Shown here in pieces: positions 1 to 9,800 of a DNA stretch of 32,500 nucleotides. The notes beneath the pieces are model-generated. The model was not told the origin of the DNA. It saw only the letters and a list, made by a program, of their open reading frames with translations, and made no database searches. Source of the stretch: Lineus longissimus (taxonomy: Eukaryota; Nemertea; Pilidiophora; Heteronemertea; Lineidae); contig NC_088312.1 of assembly GCF_910592395.1 (NCBI RefSeq), positions 14,199,579 through 14,232,078 on the forward strand. Direction: 5' to 3'. Positions within the stretch are counted from its first letter, which is position 1; each line of letters opens with the position of its first letter. The translations under genes and the position numbers were made by a program.

Positions 1-129
1 TACAGGCCTTTTTGTCTCAAAATAGCTTAGAAACCCCTAAGAACCAGACACCACAATACATATATTCTATCATTCTTCAGTGAAGCGTTGCAATGAAATG
101 GTAAGGGAATACTAGAGTTCAATGGGTTA
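1..129 (+). repeat. Left terminal inverted repeat of the Polinton
   Basis: Bases 1-129 match the reverse complement of 17890-18018 with about two mismatches. The match ends abruptly after the CAATGGGTTA at 120-129. Because the window begins here, the repeat may extend further left. Bases 130-201 are a short A+T-rich leader before the first gene. Confidence 0.95.
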
Positions 130-201
130 TTCCATTAAAATAAATGGCCTTTTTACTGTCTTCATTAACCAAAATTCAAGGAAAAAATTCAAGTAAATTA
201 A

Positions 202-1590
202 ATGTATTATCCAATAGCAAATCAACATAAAAGTAAATTCACCTATGACTTCTTTAATTTAGAAGTAACTGTTAATACTAATAACTTCTTCCGCCTACAA
301 GAAACTAAGATAACACCTGGGTTTTTGAGCCTGAAAAATAAGAAAGACTGTCTGCTACTGGAAAAGAATCCATTATCGTTTTACCAGAACCAATTTAACA
401 TGGCTGTTTGGTTTGCTACAACAGGTTGTGGTATTTCAATAGACGATCACTTGAATCACAGTGACCCATTGTTAAGGTCAATTTACAGGTTTCATGTTTA
501 CTATCAAATATTGAAGATCATGAAGAATCTAGAGATACCAATTCCAGGTGAAAGTGATTTTAATGAGACAAACAATAACATTAACCGTAGGAAACTAGGA
601 GGGTTATTGAGTGAATTTGGTTTAAAAGACGAGTACGATTTCTCGGTGTTTGAAAATAACGGTGGTTGGAGGTCATGGAGTGTACCGGATTACAACCCGA
701 ACATAACTGATCCCGGATATTACATCAATGATTCTAAAATCAATTTCTTCCTCATGCAAGTTCATGAAAATAGAATGCCACCGATGTTCAGTAAAGACTG
801 GGATGGTGGAATGGCTAATTTCAAATATCCAGATATTTTCATCAAGGATCATGTCAGGAGACACAAGAATGTATTTGATGTAATTACACAAAATGAATGT
901 CAAACCTATCAACAATTCATGATATTTAAATCAAATGGTTTCTCTAATCCTGGAATAGAGAGGTTAAATGATACAATAAGAACATATGTTTACTGTATTC
1001 TGGGTGCTCAGGCGTTGACCAGAACACCAATAATTGGAGTACCGGGTACAGAATTGGATGCACAGAAGGAATTTAACAAACTATTAAAGGATTCGATTAA
1101 TCAACATCCTGATATTCCCACTTCAATTCAAAGATATCAAAAAGCAGTGAGTGACACTCATACAAGACTAGATTATGTAATATCACCAGGATTGTATGTC
1201 ATAGGTTCAAATATGGTACTCGTTATTGGTAAGCTGGATAACTACAATAATAACATTTTAATAGCGCCAAAAAATGCTAAACCCGGTAAGAATGACATTA
1301 ACCACAAAAAGACCTTACCACCACCACTGATGGAAGGAAATAGTAAGAAAATAAGAGTTAAGAGTAGCGTTGGTACATCAATGACGGACAAAGTCCTGAG
1401 AGCAAAGCTCGAGACCAGTCATAAACCAAAGAGTAATGTTGATACACCAAAAACAACTGAAACCTCAAAGAATATTCCTATTACTACTAAACTTGACACC
1501 AAAGTTGAGAAGGAGGATGATACTCATGAAACAATTAAATTCATGCTTTACTCAGTTGTTGGTACATTGATTGTTTTTATGGTTAGATAA
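202..1590 (+). CDS. Conserved Polinton-type protein with C-terminal membrane anchor, function unknown
   Basis: A 462-residue protein. The first ~360 residues look globular, with a distinctive stretch around residues 270-350 containing RTPIIGVPGTELDAQKE and LDYVISPGLYVIGSNM. I associate proteins of this type with animal Polintons but know no proven role; a virion component is a reasonable guess. The tail from about residue 365 is Lys/Thr/Ser-rich and probably disordered, ending in one hydrophobic segment (about 446-460) likely to span a membrane. A double-hairpin unit (1385-1412) lies in frame in the tail and encodes DKVLRAKLE. The ATG sits in the A+T-rich context TAAATTAAATG seen before most genes here. 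It is the first gene of a five-gene rightward block, 10 nt before the next. Confidence 0.75.
   Translation: MYYPIANQHKSKFTYDFFNLEVTVNTNNFFRLQETKITPGFLSLKNKKDCLLLEKNPLSFYQNQFNMAVWFATTGCGISIDDHLNHSDPLLRSIYRFHVYYQILKIMKNLEIPIPGESDFNETNNNINRRKLGGLLSEFGLKDEYDFSVFENNGGWRSWSVPDYNPNITDPGYYINDSKINFFLMQVHENRMPPMFSKDWDGGMANFKYPDIFIKDHVRRHKNVFDVITQNECQTYQQFMIFKSNGFSNPGIERLNDTIRTYVYCILGAQALTRTPIIGVPGTELDAQKEFNKLLKDSINQHPDIPTSIQRYQKAVSDTHTRLDYVISPGLYVIGSNMVLVIGKLDNYNNNILIAPKNAKPGKNDINHKKTLPPPLMEGNSKKIRVKSSVGTSMTDKVLRAKLETSHKPKSNVDTPKTTETSKNIPITTKLDTKVEKEDDTHETIKFMLYSVVGTLIVFMVR
1385..1412 (-). repeat. Double-hairpin element (DHE 1), in frame in the 202-1590 gene
   Basis: Two adjacent mini-hairpins: GGAC-AAA-GTCC at 1386-1396 and GAGC-AAA-GCTC at 1400-1410. 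Relative to DHE 2 this is the reverse orientation. It codes DKVLRAKLE in the disordered tail of the protein and causes no frameshift. Confidence 0.85.
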
Positions 1591-1600
1591 ATAAGTAATT

Positions 1601-3226
1601 ATGGCTGAAGGAGGTGAAAATTATGAAATGGATGATTACGATTCACAATCATCATCATCATCATCATTATCACCTGATGAAATTCTTGAACAAATTCATG
1701 AAATGAGAAAGAATGATTTAATTAATCAATATATTCACGCAAGATACAACACAGGTGAAATCAATAGAACTTTTCAAGATGACGGCACAACATACAACAC
1801 AGGAGGTGGAGATATCCAAATGGATGAGATAGATCCTAATACAGGTGAAATCAATAGAACTTTTCAAGATGCCGGCACAACATACAACACAGGAGGTGAA
1901 AATCTTACTACTGAAACTTCATTCAGTACACCAGAAAGAGTAAGAGGTATTGTCCCTGAATTGATGGAAAAGGAGTTAAGTTACGACACAATAGAGGATA
2001 AACTTGATACAGCATTGGGAGGATCACTCTGGAATTATGACAAGAAAAAATTGAGTAATCTTTCACCACACATTAGTTACAATGGAAACAAACTTTATTA
2101 CAATCCGAGAAATTCTGAATTTGATTTGATAAAAGATAAACGAGGAAACAAAAATTTATTTGAATATTCTGATAAAAATGGAGAAAAGATAAAGTTAATT
2201 CCTTTAACTAAGGATAATGGAAGCTTCTATGCTGAAGGCACATTAAAGACTAAGTTTGGTACTAGATTTGTTGACATGATTAGAGGTATGATTGCACCTG
2301 ACCCACCAGTAAGGGAACCTACATTAGTAACCCCTGAAACACAGGCAGTAATTAATGAGGTAAACAGTTCAAACAAACCAATAGATAAACTGATAGATTC
2401 TAATGATGATGAACTTAAATCACTGGGTTTTACTGAATATGCCTTGAGAGAACTTAGAGGGTTAAAACAGGCTGGTGATAAACTAGCTGCAGTAAAGAGG
2501 GATAAGGACATGCAAATACAAGAACTAGAAAATCAACTTCATAATTTAACAAGAGACTATGTAAAGTCTGTAGAAGAAGGTTCTGAAGATAAAGGGGAGT
2601 TGAAAAAGCAAATAGATGAACTAAATGACAAATTGCATGAGGAACAGTCAAAGGTATGGAGGTTAGACAATGACAGGGAGTCACAAACTAGAAGAATTAA
2701 ACGTTTAATTGTTGATGTTCTAAAGAAACCAGATTCAACTATTCCTCTGAAGGACAGAATAAAGTTACTTTTTAAGACATATGGTGTAACTATTAGCGCC
2801 ATAATAACAGCTGTTGTAATGACATTTACAACTCTAGGTCTTAGTATCAGTAGTGCTTTAAGTGGTGCCACTAAATCTGTAAAACCAACTCCAGGACCAG
2901 ACCCAACTCCAGGACCAGACCCAACTCCAGGACCTACACCAGAACCAGGACCAAAACCATCAATACCAGATAAAGTAAAAGAAGGTCTCAAGAAGTTTGC
3001 TGAATGGCTAAAAGAACTAGCCAAGAAATCAGCTGCGGCTTTACCGGGAATCATCGGTTCTATCGTATCATTTCTCCTGAAAACAATTGGTGCAGTTGTT
3101 GGCTTTCTAGCTGAACATCTGATCATAGCAGTTATTGCTATTGTGAGCTCCATAATTTATGGTTTAATTGGGGGTGTTAAAGCCTTAAAATCACGTAAAA
3201 CAGTAAAATCACGTAAAAGGTCTTAG
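1601..3226 (+). CDS. Coiled-coil and hydrophobic-tail protein, probable virion membrane-active protein
   Basis: A 541-residue protein of clear modular build. Residues 1-110 are acidic, with a Ser run (about 16-21) and two near-identical 58-bp direct repeats in the DNA (1751-1808 and 1841-1898, 90 bp apart) that encode NTGEINRTFQD-type repeats. Residues about 285-370 are charged and heptad-like, probably a coiled coil. Residues about 387-425 hold a hydrophobic helix. A PTPGPD repeat linker follows (about 429-455), then an amphipathic Lys-rich helix and a long hydrophobic region (about 480-530) rich in Gly, Ala, Ile and Val. The tail is basic (KSRKTVKSRKRS). Hydrophobic C-terminal regions of this kind recur in animal Polinton proteins. 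A membrane-penetration or fusion role is inference only. This large gene has no double-hairpin unit. Confidence 0.7.
   Translation: MAEGGENYEMDDYDSQSSSSSSLSPDEILEQIHEMRKNDLINQYIHARYNTGEINRTFQDDGTTYNTGGGDIQMDEIDPNTGEINRTFQDAGTTYNTGGENLTTETSFSTPERVRGIVPELMEKELSYDTIEDKLDTALGGSLWNYDKKKLSNLSPHISYNGNKLYYNPRNSEFDLIKDKRGNKNLFEYSDKNGEKIKLIPLTKDNGSFYAEGTLKTKFGTRFVDMIRGMIAPDPPVREPTLVTPETQAVINEVNSSNKPIDKLIDSNDDELKSLGFTEYALRELRGLKQAGDKLAAVKRDKDMQIQELENQLHNLTRDYVKSVEEGSEDKGELKKQIDELNDKLHEEQSKVWRLDNDRESQTRRIKRLIVDVLKKPDSTIPLKDRIKLLFKTYGVTISAIITAVVMTFTTLGLSISSALSGATKSVKPTPGPDPTPGPDPTPGPTPEPGPKPSIPDKVKEGLKKFAEWLKELAKKSAAALPGIIGSIVSFLLKTIGAVVGFLAEHLIIAVIAIVSSIIYGLIGGVKALKSRKTVKSRKRS
1751..1898 (+). repeat. Two 58-bp direct repeats inside a gene, 90-bp period
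   Basis: Bases 1751-1808 and 1841-1898 are almost identical (one clear difference, GACGGC versus GCCGGC). The 90-bp period keeps the frame, giving a 30-residue protein repeat near the N-terminus of the 1601-3226 product. Confidence 0.9.
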
Positions 3227-3273
3227 GTTACCTTCTATCAAAACAATGTTTAAAAAATAATTATTATGTAAAT

Positions 3274-4323
3274 ATGAATAAATACATCTCATTAAAAGAC
3301 TATTATTCTAGTGAGTGGAACAATGAGAATCTTAAAGGATACATTCGTCCTAGGGTTATGGATCGAGCAGAGCTCTCAGGACGAAGTCTGACTGAGACAA
3401 TCAAAGTAGTCCTGCCAAGAATGAAGGAATATGACGTCAGTACCAACACTAATGCTCAATTCTGCCGTAATTGTAAAAGGTGGACACTTTTTGAGTATCA
3501 AAAAAACTTGAATTCAGCAAGGTACGCAGCTAAAACTGTGAAGTATCAATTCTGCACCAATTGCAATTCGACTACTTACGACGATGATTTTAAAACTCTT
3601 GAGATCAATATTGACAACAAGACACGTTACTTTGACAGTATTCTAAGGAAACTTGGATGGAGTCGGCTGTCCGAATCGGCAGTTAAGTATTTAAAGGACT
3701 TTGTGGAAGGGTATTTACAGTGCTACTTTTCAAGTCACAGAAAATGTCTTAGTAAGCAGAGATATGAAAGTACTCTTCAGTCAGCCCTAAAAATGGGTAT
3801 TAACACTCTCCCCTCTAAGTTATGTAACCAAGGGTTACATGGTGAAGCAATGCTTTTTAAATTATACTGTGGGGAATATGATTGGTTTCTTGCCATTGAA
3901 TTTATTAACAGGGCAATTGGTAAACCGCAATTAACCGATGAGAATATCACTGACCTTAGACTAGTGTACTATGCTTTCCTTAGATTTCTGCATTACTGTG
4001 GTGTCAAGGTCACCATTAACTACAAGGTATTTTTACACCAAGCCTTTAAAACGCTGAAAATTGATTATGTAATATTTACACCTTTTTTAACCAACAAGGA
4101 GCGAGTAAATGATTTGGAGATATTATGGTATGATTTCACTCAAAGTATTTTCTTCCAGAATTACAAGGTTGAGAAGGAATATGACCAGGATATTGACAAG
4201 CAGTTTGACGTTTTACTGAGTGCCAGTGCAGGTCGAGACATTAACTGCATCAGTAATATTAAGTTTACACAAGCCAGACTTCGTCCTGAGAGCACAGCTC
4301 GATCTAGTGTTAAGATGCAATAA
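3274..4323 (+). CDS. Zinc-ribbon protein of unknown function
   Basis: A 349-residue protein that I do not recognise. Residues 64-97 form a plausible zinc ribbon: CRNC (C64, C67) and CTNC (C94, C97) separated by 26 residues. The remaining ~240 residues look helical and globular, with scattered Cys and aromatic residues. A zinc ribbon followed by a helical body recalls TFIIB-like transcription factors, but no motif is strong enough to assign that. Two double-hairpin units are incorporated: one near the N-terminus (residues ~30-40) and one forming most of the last 20 residues. It lies 47 nt downstream of the previous gene on the same strand. Confidence 0.7.
   Translation: MNKYISLKDYYSSEWNNENLKGYIRPRVMDRAELSGRSLTETIKVVLPRMKEYDVSTNTNAQFCRNCKRWTLFEYQKNLNSARYAAKTVKYQFCTNCNSTTYDDDFKTLEINIDNKTRYFDSILRKLGWSRLSESAVKYLKDFVEGYLQCYFSSHRKCLSKQRYESTLQSALKMGINTLPSKLCNQGLHGEAMLFKLYCGEYDWFLAIEFINRAIGKPQLTDENITDLRLVYYAFLRFLHYCGVKVTINYKVFLHQAFKTLKIDYVIFTPFLTNKERVNDLEILWYDFTQSIFFQNYKVEKEYDQDIDKQFDVLLSASAGRDINCISNIKFTQARLRPESTARSSVKMQ
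3363..3393 (+). repeat. Double-hairpin element (DHE 2), in frame near the N-terminus of the zinc-ribbon gene
   Basis: GAGC-AGA-GCTC at 3365-3375, then TCA, then GGAC-GAA-GTCT at 3379-3389, where the last pair is G-T. It encodes RAELSGRSL. Confidence 0.85.
4276..4302 (-). repeat. Double-hairpin element (DHE 3) at the C-terminus of the zinc-ribbon gene
   Basis: GAC-TTC-GTC at 4277-4285 followed by GAGC-ACA-GCTC at 4290-4300. It encodes ARLRPESTAR, about seven codons before the stop. Confidence 0.85.
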
Positions 4324-4374
4324 AGTTGTGAAAACAGCATTTTGCACTTAACAGTCATTTTTCCATAATTTTAA

Positions 4375-5226
4375 ATGAATAATCAGCAAATGAATAGTCA
4401 GACATCTGCAGTGATTGAACAACAGATGAAACAGATTGGTGTTATGAGTCCTGAGAGCTTAGCTCGAGTTGGGGCTTCTAACCAACAGAACACTGGTAGT
4501 TACCAACAAAACAGAACTAACTTTCAACAGAACTGCTCTACAAATCAACAAGTTTCAAACAAGCAGTTGAATAGTTCAAATTTTGTTAATCCTAGTCAAG
4601 GAATAGTTAATCCCAGTCAAGGAATAGTCAATTCTAGTTGCCAACTAGGCTCAACTCGAGCTACGCTCTCAGGACAAAGTCCGACTAGCAATCAACAAAA
4701 TTTGAACTATTTGACTGATAGTGGCCTTAAAGCCAAACAAGACTTAGAGATTCTAGTTGCAACTGGTAAAAGCAAGGATTTCCTTAATAAACAAATAACT
4801 TTTAATGACTTAGATAATATGACTGAAAAAGAAATCTTAAAACACCATAGAATGTATGAAACAAAGATGGCTGCCAGACTTAATGATTCTTTGGGTAAGA
4901 CAGTAATTAAAGCTTACACTAAATTATCAAGGTGGTTATTACCAATAGATGATGAAGATAATCTTTACCATGATCTTAGAAATGATTATTTGATAACTAA
5001 CGAGTTGGATAAATGGCTTGGATGGTTGAGTTTGAGAATGGGACCATTAACTGCACTTGCCTCAACAACACTTATTACTTTAGGTCATTGTCATGAGGAA
5101 TCATCTATGAATACATCGAGTATGACTGCATCAAATATGAATACACCAAATATGACTGTCTCTGAATGTGACAAATCAATAGATGAAAGTCTAGATATCA
5201 CAGGTAGTGATGATAAAGAAGACTAA
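4375..5226 (+). CDS. Gln/Asn-rich N-terminus with conserved Polinton-type C-terminal domain, function unknown
   Basis: A 283-residue protein. Residues 1-110 are low complexity (Asn, Gln, Ser), including a short repeat VNPSQGI, and are probably disordered. Residues about 112-240 form the likely folded part, with LTEKEILKHHRMYETKM-like helical character and the segment NDYLITNELDKWLGW. I link that part loosely with Polinton proteins of other animals, without a known function. A Met/Ser/Thr/Asn-rich tail and an acidic end follow. Two double-hairpin units fall in the disordered region, where they encode SPESLARV and TRATLSGQSP. Confidence 0.7.
   Translation: MNNQQMNSQTSAVIEQQMKQIGVMSPESLARVGASNQQNTGSYQQNRTNFQQNCSTNQQVSNKQLNSSNFVNPSQGIVNPSQGIVNSSCQLGSTRATLSGQSPTSNQQNLNYLTDSGLKAKQDLEILVATGKSKDFLNKQITFNDLDNMTEKEILKHHRMYETKMAARLNDSLGKTVIKAYTKLSRWLLPIDDEDNLYHDLRNDYLITNELDKWLGWLSLRMGPLTALASTTLITLGHCHEESSMNTSSMTASNMNTPNMTVSECDKSIDESLDITGSDDKED
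4446..4468 (-). repeat. Partial double-hairpin element (DHE 4)
   Basis: Only GAGC-TTA-GCTC (4455-4465) is complete. A GTCC arm at 4448-4451 is all that is left of the second hairpin. It is in frame, encoding SPESLARV. Confidence 0.75.
4648..4684 (+). repeat. Double-hairpin element (DHE 5), identical over 37 bp to DHE 6
   Basis: GAGC-TAC-GCTC then GGAC-AAA-GTCC. The 37 bp from GGCTCAACTC through GTCCGA are identical to 5630-5666 in the next gene, and both are read in the same frame (STRATLSGQSP). Confidence 0.9.
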
Positions 5227-5239
5227 ATTAACCTGGTTA

Positions 5240-5254
5240 TGAGAACATAGTTCG
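5240..5254 (-). repeat. Half double-hairpin element (DHE 19), intergenic
   Basis: GAAC-ATA-GTTC flanked by TGA and GA, matching the first-hairpin half of other units but with G-C changed to A-T on both arms. It lies in the 49-nt gap between two genes. Confidence 0.55.
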
Positions 5255-5275
5255 AATTAAATTCGGCCAAGATAA

Positions 5276-5752
5276 ATGGAACTTGAAACTGTAACTGATA
5301 CTACTAAAGTTTCAGTGTCTAAGAAACCTCGATCAGAGAAACAATTAGCATGGTCTAGAGAACTGGGTAGAAGATCTAAGGAATTTAAGAGGATAAAAAA
5401 GGATAAGACGACATTTAAAGTACAGGACTCCTCACCAAACAACAGAGTTGTGGAAAAGGAGGAAGAAGAATTAGAGGAAGAAGAACCACAATCTCAAAAT
5501 ACTGATGTATCACTGCGTGAATCTAGTAGTAATACTTATGTCTATGTACTAGGTTTAGGTGCAATTATTTTAGCATCATTTATCATGTTTAAGAAACTTC
5601 CTAAAAAAGTAAGTAAAGAGCAGCGATCAGGCTCAACTCGAGCTACGCTCTCAGGACAAAGTCCGAATGAAGCAGTCATGAAGGGATCAATTAACCCTCT
5701 TGTTAAACCTGTAGTTAAAGAGAAGAAATGTACTATTCCTTTAATGGAATGA
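5276..5752 (+). CDS. Single-pass membrane protein with basic N-terminal motif, function unknown
   Basis: A 158-residue protein. Residues about 17-42 (KPRSEKQLAWSRELGRRSKE) are strongly basic and are the best conserved-looking part; I associate similar motifs with short Polinton proteins. An acidic Glu run follows (about 60-68), then one transmembrane segment at about 87-104, then a Lys-rich tail. That order suggests a membrane-anchored protein with a nucleic-acid- or capsid-binding basic arm, which is inference. A double-hairpin unit lies in frame in the tail (STRATLSGQSP). It is the last gene of the left rightward block. Confidence 0.7.
   Translation: MELETVTDTTKVSVSKKPRSEKQLAWSRELGRRSKEFKRIKKDKTTFKVQDSSPNNRVVEKEEEELEEEEPQSQNTDVSLRESSSNTYVYVLGLGAIILASFIMFKKLPKKVSKEQRSGSTRATLSGQSPNEAVMKGSINPLVKPVVKEKKCTIPLME
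5630..5666 (+). repeat. Double-hairpin element (DHE 6), identical to DHE 5
   Basis: Same 37 bp as 4648-4684, located in a non-homologous neighbouring gene, in the same reading frame. Confidence 0.9.
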
Positions 5753-5764
5753 TCTCATCAGGTG

Positions 5765-5884
5765 GTCAAGCTTTGCTCTCTGGACTTTGTCCTAGTCCGA
5801 CTTCGTCTTGAGAGCTCTGCTCGAGTCAAGCTTTGTTCTCTGGACCTTGTCTCAGTCAGACTTCGTCTTGAGAGCAAAGCTCGA
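5765..5884. repeat. Double-hairpin array (DHE 7): two 60-bp head-to-head dimers
   Basis: Bases 5765-5824 and 5825-5884 are a tandem pair, each exactly 60 bp. Each consists of one unit in forward and one in reverse orientation, so each dimer is a near-palindrome. The array fills the space between the convergent genes 5276-5752 and 5856-6806, and its right end encodes the last residues (ELCSQDEV) and stop codon of the leftward gene. Such a position is compatible with a terminator-like role for both genes, which is untested. Confidence 0.9.
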
Positions 5885-6806
5885 TTCTTAACTCTAAAGA
5901 AACCTCTGTTCCTCTGAAATTAACTAGCTTACCATTCTCATCAGTGATTTCGAATTTTATGTGATTAGTACACTTATTTATCGTTTTCTTACAATTCGGT
6001 TCGTATCGCTGCATTTTTATTTGGTCACCATCTTCTACAGGTATGATGCAGAAAATGTTAGATGGTTTATTGTTGTAGAGGGTCTTAGCTTTGTCAACCA
6101 AATTAGCTTGCAGGAATAGATATTTCCTGTAAAAGTTGAGTGGTCTTGTGGAGTAGTATTTTCCTTTCTTGGTGAATTTAGTTTGCTTAAAGCCAAACCA
6201 CTCATTCACCACTGTGAGCTGTTTTTCTATCACCTCTCTTATGGTTTTGCTTATTTGAAAACCTTCTGTGTTTCTCTCAATCTTGATTTTTTCATTTTTA
6301 TCTAACTTGTCTACTTTCAGAGGGTACTCTTTATCCTCTGTAAGTTCAAGGGTTATGTAATTATTGTTATCACAGTAAATTTTCACATGGCTTATTCCAA
6401 TTTCTTTTATGTATTTTTGCCATACCTCACAAAACTCACTTAAACTAAAATGTCGAGAGTATGGAAATGTGTATTGAGTAATGGTGTCTTTAGTTGTGGT
6501 AGAATCATTTTCCAAATGCCGTTCGCAAATTTTCATGACTTCCTTTTCAAGTGTATCTGTTTCAAGTCCAGGAGCAAATAATGTCCTACACCATAATTGT
6601 TTATCTAAGGGCTCATGTGTTGTAATTCTGGTTATTTCGACTAGAAATGAGAAAATCCTTACTCCCTCTGGTAGAAAATCACCTGTCCACCATGAATTGT
6701 AAAAGGTTATCGATTTCAAAGTAATAGATTTTATGTCTAATTGGTCTGTTAAGTAGTACTCAAATTTGGCTTCATTACATTCTTGTTCATTGATTATGAA
6801 GTCCAT
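5856..6806 (-). CDS. Penton-like minor capsid paralogue
   Basis: A 316-residue protein that aligns by eye, end to end, with the 15362-16129 penton-like protein. Both have an N-terminal ITL...TFYN stretch, a central N-E-(L/W)-F-G with P-(I/L)-N-F and a following hydrophobic strand, and a C-terminal I-x-(L/I)-T-D-E-x-G strand pair. This is the pattern expected of the single jelly-roll minor capsid (penton) protein of Polintons. It is about 60 residues longer than its paralogue, mainly in the middle. It stands alone on the minus strand between the left block and PolB. Its last ~8 residues come from a double-hairpin array. The start ATG follows AATTAAATAGAA. It could form a separate vertex or spike protein; that is inference. 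Confidence 0.7.
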   Translation of the reverse strand: MDFIINEQECNEAKFEYYLTDQLDIKSITLKSITFYNSWWTGDFLPEGVRIFSFLVEITRITTHEPLDKQLWCRTLFAPGLETDTLEKEVMKICERHLENDSTTTKDTITQYTFPYSRHFSLSEFCEVWQKYIKEIGISHVKIYCDNNNYITLELTEDKEYPLKVDKLDKNEKIKIERNTEGFQISKTIREVIEKQLTVVNEWFGFKQTKFTKKGKYYSTRPLNFYRKYLFLQANLVDKAKTLYNNKPSNIFCIIPVEDGDQIKMQRYEPNCKKTINKCTNHIKFEITDENGKLVNFRGTEVSLELRIELCSQDEV

Positions 6807-6862
6807 TTCTATTTAATTCAAGATATTTATTGAATTTAATAAATTTTAATCTAATAAATAGA

Positions 6863-9800
6863 ATGACTGATAAGAATCAGAAAATACTTTGCACTACATG
6901 TGACAAGTACATATCCTACAATAATATGGCTATTCACAGGAGAACCAAAGGTCACTTAAGTAAATTAAATCCGGATTATGTCCCTATTGCTCAACCCCGA
7001 GCCCAATCACTGATCCCTAAAACTATGGATAATAAACTTGCATTTGAGGAAAATGAGCTAGATGGCATAAAGAAAGTGAGTGGAATAGAAATAGTAAAAC
7101 AATTTGGCAAGCCTGTAGTCACCATTAGTTTGAAGATTGACAGAGAAGCTAAACAAGTGTATGAATACAGAGATAAATTAGAGGAGGTATTATTTCAACT
7201 CAATGATTACCATCACAAAATTAGCATATCAGTATTTGCTCAGTTTGATCGTCAGGGTGAAAGTGTAACACACCCCATACAGTCTCCAATGGAAAGCATA
7301 ATTTCAAGGAACCAGGCAATTTATGCCATAACCAACCAGTTAAACTACATTAAGACACAGATTGAGGAAAGGTACTTTCAAGGTTCTGGACTTACTTTAA
7401 ATAAAATAGAGTCTTGTAACATGACCATCTGTTCTTACAAGAGGTGTAAAGGTGGTCATTACACTAAATTACCATTTAAAACAAAAGCAGTAATAAATGT
7501 GGAATCAAATGACAATAAATGTTTTCTCTGGTCTTTATTGGCCGCTAAATATCTGAAAGAAAATCCAGAGACGGACTTTGTCCTGAGAGCAGAGCTCGAG
7601 AGTACATTCAATATCACTACCGATATCAAAATCAAATCATTTCCTGTATGTATTCAAAAGGATATCCCTAAGATAGAGAGTGATAATAATCTCAAGATTA
7701 ATGTGTTCAAGTTAGAGAACGAATGGGCTAAGAGCACCTGTGAGGCAAAACTAGAACCTCTCTACCTGTCCAAGAATTATGATGATGATGATGTCATCGA
7801 TCTGTTGTATTTCAAGGACCATTTCATGTACATAAGAGACATCAATCTTTTCTTCAGGACACTAGCTCATAGAGTGTATCTTTGCAGGAGATGCATGAAT
7901 TACTTTTACAGGAAGTCAACACTAGATAAACATAAAAAGAAATGTGGAGAACACGATTACTGTAAGATTACTTTGCCTCCACCTAACAGTAAATGGTCAC
8001 AAATTAAATTTGAAAAACACTCATTCAAAAATAGAGTTCCGTTTGTGATCTATGCTGATTTCGAAGCGATAAGCGAACCTTGTTCTTCTGCCGAAGGCAA
8101 CATACCAGTAGTATCAGTAGAGCCACCTATGATGAAAGAACCGAGTTCAAAGAAACTTTTTAAACAAAATGCATCAGCTGTTGGTGTTTATGTTCACTCA
8201 GACTACACACACCTTTACAGTAGCCAGTATGTGTCTCACAGGGGTGCTGATGTTGTAGATGTGTTCTGTAATTGGTTAATCAGGATGGAAGAACAATTCT
8301 CTAATTTATTGAGCTGTAACTTTCCTCTAACAATGACAGATGAAGACTCGAGCTCTGCTCTCAGGACGAAGTCCGACTGGCATAAATATCAATTAGAAAC
8401 ACATTGTTACTATTGTAATCAACCTTTGGGATATGACAAGGTCAAGGATCATGATCACTACTGTGGTAGATATCGAGGTGCTGCTCACAACTCGTGTAAT
8501 TTGAATGAAAAGAAAGCTATGTTTGTTCCAGTGTTTTTTCACAATCTCAGTAATTACGATTCTCACTTATTTATTAAAGAATTAATGAATAAGCTACCGA
8601 AGTACAAGAAACTGAAAATACTTGCCAAAACATCAGAGGAATACATTTCATTTCAGTTCGGTTGTTTCAGGTTTTTGGACTCGTACAGATTCCTGCAGTC
8701 CAGTTTAGACAACATAACCAAATCAATGTTGGATGATGATTTTAAAATTACCAGACAGCTGTTCCCAAATACCACTGACTTTAAGCTATTGAGGAAGAAG
8801 GGTTCAGTACCTTACTCTTTTTACACATCACATGAAAGCTACAATGTTACTTACCTAGAAAAGTCTATGTTTTTTGACGAATTGAAAAATGAAATGGCAC
8901 CTGATTCTGCCTATGATGAGGCTAAGGTAATATGGGATCATTTCAAGATCAGGAATCACGGTGAGTTCATTGACCTCTACCTCAAAACTGATGTGATCCT
9001 TTTAGCTGATTTATTTGAGAAATTCAGGGATGTCAATTTGAACTACTTTCAGATAGATCCCTGTCACTGTTACTCGGCACCAGGCCTAACCTGGCAAGCT
9101 GGTTTGAAGTACACAGGAATAAACCTAGAACTACTGACTGATACCAACATCTTACTTACTTTTGAGAAAGCAATACGAGGTGGAATTTCGGGTGTTATGG
9201 GAACAAGACATGTCAAGGCAGATGAACACCACAAACTACTCTACATAGACGCAAATAATCTCTACGGCTGGTCCATGATTGAACCTCAACCCTATGGTAG
9301 TTTTGAAATGATAGATATTGATCCACTCGAGCTATGCTCTCAGGACAAAGCTCGACTTAACATGAATGTTATCAGTAAAGAGCAGATTATGGCAATTCCA
9401 AGTGATAGTGAAGTAGGCTACTTTTTAGAGGTTGATTTGGAGTATCCAGGAAATATTAAATTTAAGTCAAGGAACTTTCCATTCTGTCCCGAATCTCTCT
9501 TTATTGAAGATGATGAATTAAGTCCTTACCAGAGAGAGTTACTGGGCGATGATAAAAGATCAAATGTAGAGAAACTAATACTAACACAAAAGGATAAAAC
9601 TAATTACATAGTGCATTACAGAATGCTACAATTTTACCTAAAGCACGGAATGGTACTTAAGAGGGTTCATTCAGTGATAAGCTTTAAACAATCAAAGTGG
9701 TTAGCACCATACATTGATTTTAACACTAAAAGACGTATGGATTCTAAGACTGATTTTGAGAAAGACTATTTTAAACTGATGAACAATGCGTTCTATGGAA

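Noticed and set aside
6830-6862. Longer N-terminus for PolB beginning at 6830
   Set aside because: The frame opens with TTG, not ATG; in an animal element the ATG at 6863 with the shared start context is preferred.
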